Positions 1 to 8,160 of a DNA stretch of 35,195 nt are shown in pieces. The stretch's first letter is position 1. Every line of letters starts with the position of its first letter. A program made the translations under genes and the position numbers. The notes below the pieces were generated by a model. That model saw only the letters and a program-made list of their open reading frames with translations. It searched no databases and had not been told where the DNA came from. This DNA comes from Methylobacterium symbioticum (GTDB lineage Bacteria > Pseudomonadota > Alphaproteobacteria > Rhizobiales > Beijerinckiaceae), in assembly GCF_902141845.1 (NCBI RefSeq), contig NZ_CABFPH010000057.1, positions 1 to 35,195 of the forward strand. Reading direction: 5' to 3'.

Positions 1-105
1 CGCGTCGATGAAGCGGCACTCGTGGCCGATCTTCTCCAGGTTGCCGAGGGCCTTCTCCTCGATCGTGGTCAGGCCGCCGGCGATGTTGCCCTTGGTCGGT
101 CGGCC
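1..105 (-). pseudogene. UxaA/altronate dehydratase-family fragment lacking its N-terminus
   Basis: Reading the minus strand from about 105 down to 1 gives GRPTKGNIAGGLTTIEEKAL followed by GNLEKIGHECRFIDA. This resembles the 'NPSPGNKAGGLTTIxEKSLG' core of UxaA-family hydrolases (altronate/galactarate dehydratases). Upstream in the same frame there is no ATG, GTG or TTG before the TGA at 136-138, which is the stop codon of amn. The N-terminal half or more of a normal UxaA protein is therefore absent, and amn sits where it should be. The fragment runs off the left edge, so its downstream part cannot be judged. I infer a truncated remnant left by a deletion or rearrangement. Family assignment rests on a short motif and memory of the family. 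Confidence 0.6.
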
Positions 106-135
106 TGTGGGGGCGCGACCGCTGAGGGAACGGGA

Positions 136-1650
136 TCAGCGGAACGGCGGCTCGTCGAAGCTGCGCAGCTTGCGGGAGTGCAGGCCGTGGCGGTCGGCGC
201 GCAGGATGTCGAGGGCGGCGAGCCCGATCCGGAGATGCTCGCCCACCGCCCGCTCGTAGAAGGCGTTGGCCGCGCCCGGCAGCTTGATCTCGCCGTGGAG
301 CGGCTTGTCCGAGATGCAGAGCAGCGTGCCGTAGGGCACGCGCAGGCGGTAGCCCTGCGCGGCGATGGTGCCGCTCTCCATGTCGACGCCGATGGCGCGG
401 CTGAGATTGATCACCCGCCGCTCCTGGCTGAAGCGCAGCTCCCAGTTGCGGTCGTCGTAGGTGACGACCGTGCCGGTGCGCAGGCGCCGCTTCAGCGCGT
501 CGGCCCGCTCCCCCGTCACCTGGGCGGCAGCCGCCTGGAGCGCGAGCTGCACCTCGGCCAAGGCCGGCACGGGCACGTCGGTGGGCACCAGCGCGTCGAG
601 GATGCGGTCGCGGCGCAGATAGCCGTGGGCGAGCACGTAGTCGCCCATGCGCTGCGACTGGCGCAGGCCGCCGCAATGGCCGACCATCAGCCAGCAATGC
701 GGCCGCAACACCGCCAGATGGTCGGTGATCGTCTTCGCGTTCGAGGGGCCGACGCCGATATTGACCAGCGTCGTGCCCTGCATGGCGCCCTCCGCGTCGC
801 GGGCGACGAGGTGATAGGCCGGCATCTGGAACCGGTGCCAGGGCGAGGCGGCGATCAGCGCGTCCGGATCGGCATTCGCCGCCTCGTCGCGGCGCACGCG
901 GATATTGCCGGGCAGGATCATCTCCTCGAAGCCCTCCGCGCCCGAGGCGAGGCGCTCCAGCCCGTGGCGGATGAACTGGTCCACGTAGCGGTGGTAGTTC
1001 GTCAGCAGGATCCAGGGCTGGACATGGCTCCAGTCGCAGCCGGTGTAGTGGACGAGCCGGCGCAGGGAGTAGTCGACCCGCACGGCGTCGAAGAGGGCGA
1101 GCGGGCGCGGCGCGTCGCCCCGCTGCTCCCACAGCCCGTCGGCCACCTCGTCACCGACGACGGAGAGCAGCGGCACGGGGAAGAAGGCGGCGAGGTCGGC
1201 CCCGTCCGGCGCGCGCCGGCTCTGGCCGATCCCGGCCTCCAGCACGTAGGGGTACGGGATCTCCTGCGCGCTCAGGCCGACTTCGAGCGCGGCGCCGTAA
1301 TCCTCCACCAGCGGGCTGAGCTGGTGGATCAGGTATTCGCGGAAATGGGCGGGCTGCGTCACCGTGGTGGCGTAGGTGCCCGGCGCCTGGAGCTTGCCGG
1401 TGGCGCGGCTGATCCGCGGCATCGGCCCGGTCGGCTGATAGGTCACGCGGATCTCGGGGTAGCGGAACTTCAGCCGCTCGGCCGCGTCCGGCGGCGGCCC
1501 GCCGTCGAGGTAGCGGGCCAGCGCCTCGCGCAGGGCCCGCGTCGCCTCCGCATGCAGGGCGATCAGCCGCTCGACCGCGACCGAGACCTCCTCGACCGCC
1601 TCCATGGGGCGCAGTTCCTCGACCAAGCCGCTCTCCCGCTCGCGTTCCAC
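136..1650 (-). CDS. amn: AMP nucleosidase
   Basis: Hydrolyses AMP to adenine and ribose 5-phosphate in the cytoplasm, a purine-salvage and adenylate-balancing step. The 504-residue product is about the length of E. coli Amn (484) and matches it along its length from memory: an N-terminal Amn domain with EIPYPYV, then a nucleoside-phosphorylase-like domain with NIGVGPSNAKTITDHLAVLR, LMVGHCGGLRQSQ, DDRNWELR, GVDMESGTIAAQGYR and CISDKPLHGEIKLPG (the SDKP aspartate is the likely catalytic acid), and the C-terminus LHSRKLRSFDEPPFR. The start is GTG at 1650, preceded by an AGGA-type ribosome binding site; the next Met is at about residue 16. It is divergent from trmO with a gap of about 53 bases. 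Its stop lies directly against the broken UxaA fragment. Confidence 0.95.
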   Translation of the reverse strand: MERERESGLVEELRPMEAVEEVSVAVERLIALHAEATRALREALARYLDGGPPPDAAERLKFRYPEIRVTYQPTGPMPRISRATGKLQAPGTYATTVTQPAHFREYLIHQLSPLVEDYGAALEVGLSAQEIPYPYVLEAGIGQSRRAPDGADLAAFFPVPLLSVVGDEVADGLWEQRGDAPRPLALFDAVRVDYSLRRLVHYTGCDWSHVQPWILLTNYHRYVDQFIRHGLERLASGAEGFEEMILPGNIRVRRDEAANADPDALIAASPWHRFQMPAYHLVARDAEGAMQGTTLVNIGVGPSNAKTITDHLAVLRPHCWLMVGHCGGLRQSQRMGDYVLAHGYLRRDRILDALVPTDVPVPALAEVQLALQAAAAQVTGERADALKRRLRTGTVVTYDDRNWELRFSQERRVINLSRAIGVDMESGTIAAQGYRLRVPYGTLLCISDKPLHGEIKLPGAANAFYERAVGEHLRIGLAALDILRADRHGLHSRKLRSFDEPPFR

Positions 1651-1703
1651 CGGGCCATCCTATACCCGCGAGGACGGGGGCGGCACGGGGAAAGCGGGCG
1701 GCG

Positions 1704-2213
1704 ATGAGCGGAGAACCGGGCGGCGGGGACGGATTCGGGCTGCGGCCGGGCGAGCAGGCGGTGAGCCTGCCCGAGCGGCACGATGCGGGCCTCCATTTCA
1801 TCGGGCGCCTGCGCACGCCCTGGACCGAGCGACGCGACTGCCCGAAGAACGGCTTGCAGACGGAGGCGATCTGCACCGTCGAGGTCGATCCGGCCTACGC
1901 GGCGGGCCTCGCCAACGTCTCGGGGGCGAGCCACCTGATCCTGCTCTACTGGATGGACCGGGCGCCGCGCGGCCTGCTCGTCCAGCAGCCGCGCCACGCG
2001 GACGGTCCCCGCGGCACCTTCTCCCTGCGCTCCCCCGCCCGACCGAACCCCATCGCCCTCTCGGTGGTGGAGCTTCTCGGCATCACGGGCGCGACGCTCC
2101 GGGTGCGCGGCCTCGACTGCCTCGACGGCACGCCGCTCCTCGACATCAAACCCTACTACGCCTCGACCGATTCCCGGCCCGGCGCCACGGTGCAGCGGAG
2201 CGGCGCCTCCTGA
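1704..2213 (+). CDS. trmO: TrmO-type tRNA (t6A37) N6-methyltransferase
   Basis: Predicted to methylate the N6 of threonylcarbamoyladenosine at tRNA position 37 using SAM, as E. coli TrmO (YaeB/TsaA, formerly 'VirR') does. The 169-residue protein carries the family signatures: FIGRLRTPWTERRDCPKNG near the N-terminus, HLILLYWMDR in the middle, the RSPARPNPIALSVVELLG motif, and LDCLDGTPLLDIKPY near the C-terminus. It lacks the extra C-terminal domain of the longer E. coli protein, which is common in the compact bacterial and archaeal members. The start at 1704 has only a weak upstream purine stretch. It ends in TGA directly abutting the stop of the convergent RND pump gene (TGATCA at 2211-2216). 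Confidence 0.88.
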   Translation: MSGEPGGGDGFGLRPGEQAVSLPERHDAGLHFIGRLRTPWTERRDCPKNGLQTEAICTVEVDPAYAAGLANVSGASHLILLYWMDRAPRGLLVQQPRHADGPRGTFSLRSPARPNPIALSVVELLGITGATLRVRGLDCLDGTPLLDIKPYYASTDSRPGATVQRSGAS

Positions 2214-5200
2214 TCACGCCGCCTTCGGCGGCTGGATCCGGTAGCAGCCGACATAGAGGGCCGGCAGGAAGAGCAGCGTGAGCAGGGTCGCCGCCAGGAT
2301 GCCGCCGATCATCGCGTAGGCCATCGGCCCCCAGAACACCTCGCGGGCGATCGGGATCAGGCCGAGGCTCGCCGCCGCTGCCGTCAGGAGGATCGGGCGC
2401 ATGCGGTGGCGCGTGGCCTCGACCACGGCATCCCAGGGCGCGAGCCCCTCCGCCTCGCATTCCTCGATCTGGCTCACCAGGATCACGGCGTTGCGCACGA
2501 TGATGCCGATCAGCGCGAGGATGCCGAGGATCGCCACGAAGCCCATCGGCTTGTCGAACAGCAGCAGCGCCGGCACCACGCCGATCAGGCCGAGCGGCGC
2601 CACCGAGAAGACCAGCAGCAGCTTGCCCACGCTCTGGAGCTGCACCATCAGGAAGAAGGCCATGGTGAGCAGCATCACCGGCACCACCGCGGCGATCGGG
2701 CCCTGGCCCTTGGCCGCCTCCTCCACCGCGCCGCCGGTCTCAAGGGTGTAGCCCTCCGGCAGGGACTTCACGAAGGCGTCGATGTCGGGCTGGAGCGCGG
2801 CCACCACGGTCGGCGGCTGTGTGTCGTCCATGATCGCGGCGCGCACCGTGATCGTCGCCACGCGGTTGCGCCGCCAGACGATCGGCTGCTCGAGGTCGTA
2901 GTCGATCTTGGCGAAGGCCAGGAGCGGCACCACCGTGCCGTTGGAGAGGCCGACCTGCAGACTCTGGAGCGTGTCGAGGGAGGTGCGCTCGATCGCGCGC
3001 GCCCGGCCGACCACGTTCACGAGGTAGATCGAATCGCGCACCTGCGTGATCGCGGTGCCGCCGACGACGCCGTTGAGGATGCCGGCGATGTCCTGGCTGG
3101 TCACGCCGAGCTGGCGCGCCTTGTCCTGCTGGATCTCGACGCGCAGCACCTTGCCGGGCTCGTTCCAGTCGAGGGTCGGCACGGCGACATGCGCGTTCTT
3201 CGCGACCACGCTGGCGAGGCCGAGGGCGTGCTCGCGCAGGCCCTGGATGTCGGGACCCGACAGCCGGTACTGGATCGGGCGGCCGACCGGAGGACCGAGC
3301 GAGAGCGGGTTCACGAAGACGTCGGTGCCGACGAACTCGGTCTTGCCGATCTGCTCCAGCCGCGCGAACACCCGCTCGCGCGCCTCCAGCGACTTCGTCA
3401 CCACCACGATCTGCCCGAAGAAGGCGTTGTCGAGCTGCTGGTCGAGGGGCAGGTAGAAGCGCACCGCGCCCTGCCCGACATAGGAGCTCCAGCGCTCGAT
3501 ATCGGGGTCGCCCTTCAGCTTCTCCTCGAAGCGGTCCATCTGCCCCTTGGTCTCGGTGATGGTGGCGTTCTGCGGCAGCGTCAGGTCGACCAGGATCTCG
3601 GTGCGGTCGGACGAGGGGAAGAACTGCTGCTGCACGTGGCCCATGCCGACGATCGCTGCGCCCATCAGCCCGACGCAGATCAGCACGGTGGTCCAGCGGA
3701 AGCGCATGGCGACGCGCAGCACGGCGAGGAAGCTGCGGCCGAGCCGGCCCGGCTCGTGGGCATGCGCCTTCATCTTCGCGGGCAGCATGGTCACGCCGAT
3801 CAGCGGCGCGAACAGCACCGCCACGATCCACGAGACGAGGAGCGAGGCCGCGATCACCACGAAGAGCGAGTAGGTGTACTCGCCCGCCGAGGAGCCGTTG
3901 AAGCCGATCGGCAGGAAGCCCGCCACCGTCACCAGCGTGCCCGTCAGCATCGGGAAGGCGGTGGAGGTGTAGGCGTAGGTCGCCGCCTTCCGGAGCGTGT
4001 CGCCCAGTTCGAGGCGGGCGACCATCATCTCGACGGTGATCATCGCGTCGTCGACGAGGAGGCCCAGGGCGATGATGAGGGCGCCGAGCGAGATGCGCTG
4101 CAGCGTCACGTCCATGACCTGCATGACCACGAAGACGATGGCGAGCACGAGCGGGATCGACAGGCTGACCACGAGGCCGGCCCGGACGCCGAGGCTGATG
4201 AAGCTCACCGCGAGCACGATCACCACCGCCTCGACCAGCGCCTTGGTGAAGCCGCCGACCGCCTCCTCGACGATCTTCGGCTGGTCCGAGACGAGGTGGA
4301 TGCCGACGCCGATCGGGAGCTTCTCCTCGACGAGCCGCATGCGCGCCTTCAGGTCCTCGCCGAAATGCAAGAGGTTGGCACCGGGCCGCATGGCGATGGC
4401 GAGGCCGATCGCCGGCTTGCCGTCGACCCGAAACATGGCGGCCGGCGGATCCTCGTAGCCGCGGGAAATCTCGGCGACGTCCGACAGGCGGAAGAAGCGG
4501 TCGTTGACGCGCAGGTTGATGTCGAGGAGCGATTCCTCGGAGGCGAACTGCCCGCTCACCCGCACCGAGACGCGCTCGGGCCCGGCCTGGACGACGCCGG
4601 AGGCGGTGACCGCGTTCTGGCTCTGGAGGGTCTTGATGAGCTGGTTGAAGTCGATGCCGTAGCCCGCGAGCTTGCGGGTGGCGAAATCGAGGTAGATCAC
4701 CTCCCTCTGGGTGCCGAGGAGCAGGGTCTTGCCGATATTGGGCACCTTCAGGATCTCGGTGCGCACGCCCTCGACGTAGTCGCGCAGCTGCCGGTGGGTC
4801 AGGCCGTCCGCCGTGAAGGCGTAGACGTTGCCGTAGACGTCGCCGAACTCGTCGTTGAAGAACGGGCCCTGCACGCCTTGCGGAAACCGGCCCTGGATGT
4901 CGCCCAGGCGCTTCCTCACTTGGTAGAAGGCCGGCTGGATCTCCTGCTTCTTGGTGGTGTCGCGGAACTGCACGAACACCGTCGCCTGGCCGGGCGTGGT
5001 GTAGCTCCGCACGTAGTCGAGGGCGTTGATCTGCTGCAGCTCCTTCTCGATCCGGTCGGTCACCTGCTCGAGGGTGTCGCCGATCGTGGCGCCGGGCCAG
5101 ACGGCCTGCACGACCATGGTCTTGATCGCGAAGGGCGGGTCCTCCTCGCGGCCGAGCCTGGTATAGGCGAGTGCGCCGGCGAGCAGGCTGATCCCCATCA

Positions 5201-5321
5201 GGAACCAGACGAAGGAGCGGTGGGCGAGCGCCCATTCGGACAGGTTGAATCCGGTCGCGTGCCGGTCCGTCCCGGGCCGGTCCTGCGCTGCGCGGTCGGT
5301 CATGTCGGTGGGAGCGTGCAT
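2214..5321 (-). CDS. RND efflux pump inner-membrane subunit (TriC/AcrB-like)
   Basis: Proton-driven inner-membrane pump of the hydrophobe/amphiphile RND superfamily, expected to trimerise and export drugs or other amphiphiles through adaptors and an outer-membrane channel. About 1035 residues, the usual size. Visible features: a first membrane segment at about residues 37-55; a periplasmic porter domain with VVQAVWPGATIGDTLEQVTD; central membrane helices from about 360; the paired aspartates of the proton relay in GLLVDDAMITVEMM (about 424-425); a second porter domain; and a final helix bundle from about 880. The ATG at 5321 overlaps the adaptor stop as TGATG; a GTG at 5324 is the alternative start. 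The N-terminal text (NLSEWALAHRS, GREEDPPFAIKTMVVQ) resembles Pseudomonas TriC from memory. Substrate unknown. No TolC-type channel gene is present in the window. Confidence 0.93.
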   Translation of the reverse strand: MHAPTDMTDRAAQDRPGTDRHATGFNLSEWALAHRSFVWFLMGISLLAGALAYTRLGREEDPPFAIKTMVVQAVWPGATIGDTLEQVTDRIEKELQQINALDYVRSYTTPGQATVFVQFRDTTKKQEIQPAFYQVRKRLGDIQGRFPQGVQGPFFNDEFGDVYGNVYAFTADGLTHRQLRDYVEGVRTEILKVPNIGKTLLLGTQREVIYLDFATRKLAGYGIDFNQLIKTLQSQNAVTASGVVQAGPERVSVRVSGQFASEESLLDINLRVNDRFFRLSDVAEISRGYEDPPAAMFRVDGKPAIGLAIAMRPGANLLHFGEDLKARMRLVEEKLPIGVGIHLVSDQPKIVEEAVGGFTKALVEAVVIVLAVSFISLGVRAGLVVSLSIPLVLAIVFVVMQVMDVTLQRISLGALIIALGLLVDDAMITVEMMVARLELGDTLRKAATYAYTSTAFPMLTGTLVTVAGFLPIGFNGSSAGEYTYSLFVVIAASLLVSWIVAVLFAPLIGVTMLPAKMKAHAHEPGRLGRSFLAVLRVAMRFRWTTVLICVGLMGAAIVGMGHVQQQFFPSSDRTEILVDLTLPQNATITETKGQMDRFEEKLKGDPDIERWSSYVGQGAVRFYLPLDQQLDNAFFGQIVVVTKSLEARERVFARLEQIGKTEFVGTDVFVNPLSLGPPVGRPIQYRLSGPDIQGLREHALGLASVVAKNAHVAVPTLDWNEPGKVLRVEIQQDKARQLGVTSQDIAGILNGVVGGTAITQVRDSIYLVNVVGRARAIERTSLDTLQSLQVGLSNGTVVPLLAFAKIDYDLEQPIVWRRNRVATITVRAAIMDDTQPPTVVAALQPDIDAFVKSLPEGYTLETGGAVEEAAKGQGPIAAVVPVMLLTMAFFLMVQLQSVGKLLLVFSVAPLGLIGVVPALLLFDKPMGFVAILGILALIGIIVRNAVILVSQIEECEAEGLAPWDAVVEATRHRMRPILLTAAAASLGLIPIAREVFWGPMAYAMIGGILAATLLTLLFLPALYVGCYRIQPPKAA

Positions 5322-6412
5322 CACAGCGCCTCGTCGGACAGCCGGACCGTCTGGCCCTCGCTCAGGGAATGGGCGCCGGCGACGACCACGCGCTCGCCGG
5401 GATTGAGCCCCGCCTTCAGGGCGACGCGCTCGGCCTTGCGCTCGGCCACCGTCACGGCGCGCCGGGTCACGTGTGCGCCGTCGCCGTCGACCACCCAGAC
5501 GGAATCCTGGGCCCCCTCGCTGACGAGCGCGGTCGCCGGCAGGTAGATGCGCGGCTCCGCCGGCCGCGTCAGGGCGACCGTGATGGTGGTGCCGAGGCGG
5601 AAGGCGGTGGGCGGATCCTGCAGGGTCATGCGGATGCGCCGGGTGCGCGTGCTGGCATCGGCGAAGGGCGCCACCTCGCGCACGGTGCCGATGGCGGTCA
5701 CGTCCGGCGCGCTCTGCAGGGCCACGGTGAAGCGCCCGTCCTTGGGCATGGCGCCGACGAGCTCCTCGGGGATGTCCACCACGGCCTCGCGCACCTCCGG
5801 CCGGGCCACCGTCACCACGGTCTGGCCGGCCGAGAGGTCCTGGCCGACCTCGGCCCGGCGCTCGGTGACGACTCCGTCGAAATCCGCTTTCAGCTCGGTG
5901 TAGCCGATCTGGTCGCGGGCCTTCTTCAGGCTCGCCTGCGCCTGGGCGAGACGGGCCTGGGCGGTGTCGCGGTTGGCCACCGCCGCGTCGAGCTGGGCCT
6001 GGGTGACGTTGCCGCCCTCCATCAGGCGGCGGGTGCGTGCCTCGGTGGCGACCGCGTTCTCGGTCTGGGCGCGGGCGTCGGCGACGTCTGCCTCGGCGCG
6101 CGTCAGGGCGTAGCGCGGCACCACCGGGTCGAGGGCGGCGAGCCGCTGGCCCCTGGTCACGAGGTCGCCGACCGTGACGTCGCGGGCGACCACCCGGCCG
6201 CCGATCTGGAAGCCGAGCTGCGACTGGTAGCGCGGCTCGACCGTGCCCGCGAAGGGCCCGAACCGCACCGTGTCGACGGATTTGGCCACCGTGTAGAGGA
6301 CCGGGCGGATCGGGGGTGCCTCGGCCTTCGCCTTCGTCTCGTCCTTGCAGGCGGCAAGAGCGGCGAGAAGCGCGACGGCGAGCGCCGTCTGCTGCGGGAT
6401 GGGGAGCCTCAT
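5321..6412 (-). CDS. RND periplasmic adaptor, lipoprotein (second adaptor)
   Basis: Membrane-fusion protein that bridges the RND pump to an outer-membrane channel. The 363-residue product begins with a lipoprotein signal (MRLPIPQQTALAVALLAALAAC), so Cys22 is probably lipidated and anchored in the inner membrane. It then shows the usual adaptor order: a beta-barrel/lipoyl half with FQIGGRVVARDVTVGDLVTRGQ, an alpha-helical hairpin rich in A/Q/R (about residues 95-160), the second lipoyl half (YTELKADFDGVVTERRAEVG), a barrel domain, and a C-terminal membrane-proximal domain with GLNPGERVVVAGAHSLSEGQ. Its start overlaps the stop of the upstream adaptor by 4 bases (ATGA), and its stop overlaps the pump start, indicating translational coupling. 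Having two different adaptors for one pump recalls TriABC. Confidence 0.92.
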   Translation of the reverse strand: MRLPIPQQTALAVALLAALAACKDETKAKAEAPPIRPVLYTVAKSVDTVRFGPFAGTVEPRYQSQLGFQIGGRVVARDVTVGDLVTRGQRLAALDPVVPRYALTRAEADVADARAQTENAVATEARTRRLMEGGNVTQAQLDAAVANRDTAQARLAQAQASLKKARDQIGYTELKADFDGVVTERRAEVGQDLSAGQTVVTVARPEVREAVVDIPEELVGAMPKDGRFTVALQSAPDVTAIGTVREVAPFADASTRTRRIRMTLQDPPTAFRLGTTITVALTRPAEPRIYLPATALVSEGAQDSVWVVDGDGAHVTRRAVTVAERKAERVALKAGLNPGERVVVAGAHSLSEGQTVRLSDEAL

Positions 6413-7512
6413 CGCACGGTCTCCGCGACGGTCACGGTCTGGCCGGGACGCAGGAACTGGATGCCGGCCACCACGACCTCCTCGCCGGCCGCGACGCCCG
6501 AGGCGAGGGCGATCGAATCCGGTCCGTAGCGATCGATGGCGACGGTGCGGGGGGTCACCGCGCCGTCCTTCGGGTCGCGGATCCAGACCGCGGGCCGCCC
6601 GCGCCAGCGGTAGAGCGCCGACCAGGGCAGGACCACGGCCTTGCGCGGCTGCCAGCGCCCGCGCCCGATCACCACGCTGCCGAGCGACATGGCCGGCGGC
6701 GTCTGCGCGATGCCGACCTTGACCCGCACGGTGCCCGAGGCCGGATCGACGCTCGGCGCGATCTCCCGCACCGTGCCGACCGCGGTGACGGCGGGGTCGG
6801 CCTGCAGCGTCACCTCGACCCGGTTCGAGGCCGGCGGCGCGGCGAGCAGCGCCTCGTAGACGTTGAAGACCGCGTCGCGCGGGCCGTCCTGCGCCACGGC
6901 CAGCACCGATTGCCCGGCCTGCACCACCTGACCCGTCTCCAGCGAGCGGCTCAACACGATGCCGGTCACGCCAGCCTTCAGGTCCGTATAGGAGAATTGC
7001 TCCTGCGCGGTGCCGAGGGAGGCCTTGGCCGAATCGACGGCGGCCTGGGCGCCGCGCAGCTCCTGCTCGGCGTTGTCGAAGGCGGGCCGCGTCGTGTAGC
7101 CGCTCTGCATCAAGGATTGCTGGCGCTGGAAGCTGAGCTTGGCTTGGGTCAGCCGCGCCTCGGCCGAGGTCAGTGCGGCCTCGGCATTGGCGAGGTTCGC
7201 CCGCTGCTCCTGCGGGTCGAGCCGGGCGAGCACCTGATCGGCGGTGACATGGTCGCCGACCTCGACGAGGCGCTCGGCGATCTTGCCGTTGGTGCGGAAC
7301 GAGACGTTGGTCTGGGCCTGGGCCTGGATGTCGCCGGTGATCACCGCCTCGGACGCCACGGAACTCTCCGCGGCGATCGCGGTGCGCACCAGGGTCTGCG
7401 CCTTCAGCGGCACCTCGGCGGCCAGGGCGCCGCCGGGAGCCGGCGCGCCGAGGCAGAGCAGATGCACGAGGGCCGCGACGGGCGCGGCGACGGCTCGAGA
7501 CGGTCTCGTCAA
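6409..7512 (-). CDS. RND periplasmic adaptor, first adaptor of the operon
   Basis: Membrane-fusion protein and first gene of the efflux operon. 367 residues, starting at TTG (7512) with GGGAG about 8 bases upstream; no in-frame ATG is available because a TAG lies just upstream. Residues 1-32 form a signal peptide ending ALA|AE with no clear lipobox, unlike its lipoprotein partner. Adaptor features: VSFRTNGKIAERLVEVGDHV (first lipoyl half), a coiled-coil hairpin at about 100-165, YTDLKAGVTGIVLSRSLETG (second half), and a C-terminal GVAAGEEVVVAGIQFLRPGQ that mirrors the partner's sequence. The two adaptors look like diverged duplicates. Divergent from the TetR gene, with a palindromic operator between them, so probably repressed by it. 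Confidence 0.92.
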   Translation of the reverse strand: MTRPSRAVAAPVAALVHLLCLGAPAPGGALAAEVPLKAQTLVRTAIAAESSVASEAVITGDIQAQAQTNVSFRTNGKIAERLVEVGDHVTADQVLARLDPQEQRANLANAEAALTSAEARLTQAKLSFQRQQSLMQSGYTTRPAFDNAEQELRGAQAAVDSAKASLGTAQEQFSYTDLKAGVTGIVLSRSLETGQVVQAGQSVLAVAQDGPRDAVFNVYEALLAAPPASNRVEVTLQADPAVTAVGTVREIAPSVDPASGTVRVKVGIAQTPPAMSLGSVVIGRGRWQPRKAVVLPWSALYRWRGRPAVWIRDPKDGAVTPRTVAIDRYGPDSIALASGVAAGEEVVVAGIQFLRPGQTVTVAETVR

Positions 7513-7558
7513 CGCCGATTCTCCCTATCCGGCGGCAGCCATATCCGCTAGATTACCG

Positions 7559-7572
7559 ACCGTCCAGACGGT
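7559..7572. promoter_or_regulatory. Palindromic operator, likely bound by the adjacent TetR regulator
   Basis: ACCGTC-CA-GACGGT is a perfect 6-2-6 inverted repeat in the short divergent region between the efflux operon (start 7512) and the tetR-like gene (start 7597 or 7579). TetR repressors commonly bind such dyads in the divergent promoter and control both sides. On the minus strand a TAATCT-like -10 lies just beyond it toward the pump operon. Binding by this particular regulator is inferred from position. Confidence 0.6.
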
Positions 7573-7596
7573 TTCTAGTTGAATGTGGTCGACCTG

Positions 7597-8160
7597 ATGA
7601 ACAGCCCGCGCAGCCGGCGTCCCGACCGGGCCGACATCATCCTCGATGCGGCCGAGGCGCTGCTGCGCCGCTCCGAGCACCGCAGCCTGACCATCGACGC
7701 GGTGGCGGCGGAGGCGGGGCTGAGCAAGGGCGGCGTGCTGCATCACTACGCGTCGAAGGACGCGCTGATCGGGGCGCTCGCCGCCCGCAAGGTCGAGCGG
7801 ATGCGCGCCGGCATCGCCGAGAAGATCGCCGCGCAGGGGTCGGCGCCGGCGGCGATTCCCCTCGCGGCGGTCGCCCAGGCGCGTGAGCTCTACACGGAGG
7901 AATGCGGCTTCCCGGACGCGCTGCTGCTGGCGGCGGCGGAGAATCCGGAGGCGGTAGCGGGCTTCCGCGCCTTCCTGGCGGAGCGCCTGGCGCATATGGC
8001 CTCGGTCGAGGGCCGGCCGGGGGCCGGGGGCGCCCTGGTCTTCGCCATCATCGGGCTGATGCTCGGCCGCTCCCTCGGCTTCCACCGGCTCGAGGGGGAG
8101 GAACTCGAACGCCTGTTCGCCGCCCTCGAGGTCCAGGCGCGGGAGCTGCCCGAGGCCTGA
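7597..8160 (+). CDS. TetR/AcrR-family transcriptional regulator
   Basis: DNA-binding repressor, about 187 residues. The N-terminal TetR helix-turn-helix is clear: ADIILDAAEALLRRS, then LTIDAVAAEAGLSKGGVLHH, then YASKDALIGAL. The variable C-terminal ligand domain follows (about 60-187) and does not reveal the inducer. I prefer the ATG at 7597; a TTG at 7579 and a GTG at 7585 are in frame, but none has a good ribosome binding site. Placement divergent from a three-gene RND operon, with a dyad between, argues that it represses the pump and itself. Its stop TGA abuts the stop of the convergent phosphatase-like gene (TGATCA at 8158-8163). Confidence 0.9.
   Translation: MNSPRSRRPDRADIILDAAEALLRRSEHRSLTIDAVAAEAGLSKGGVLHHYASKDALIGALAARKVERMRAGIAEKIAAQGSAPAAIPLAAVAQARELYTEECGFPDALLLAAAENPEAVAGFRAFLAERLAHMASVEGRPGAGGALVFAIIGLMLGRSLGFHRLEGEELERLFAALEVQARELPEA

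Noticed and set aside
2406..5546. A 1046-residue open frame on the plus strand opposite the RND pump
   Set aside because: It is the mirror of a clear RND gene; its translation is His/Asp/Arg-rich low-complexity text typical of antisense frames in high-GC DNA.
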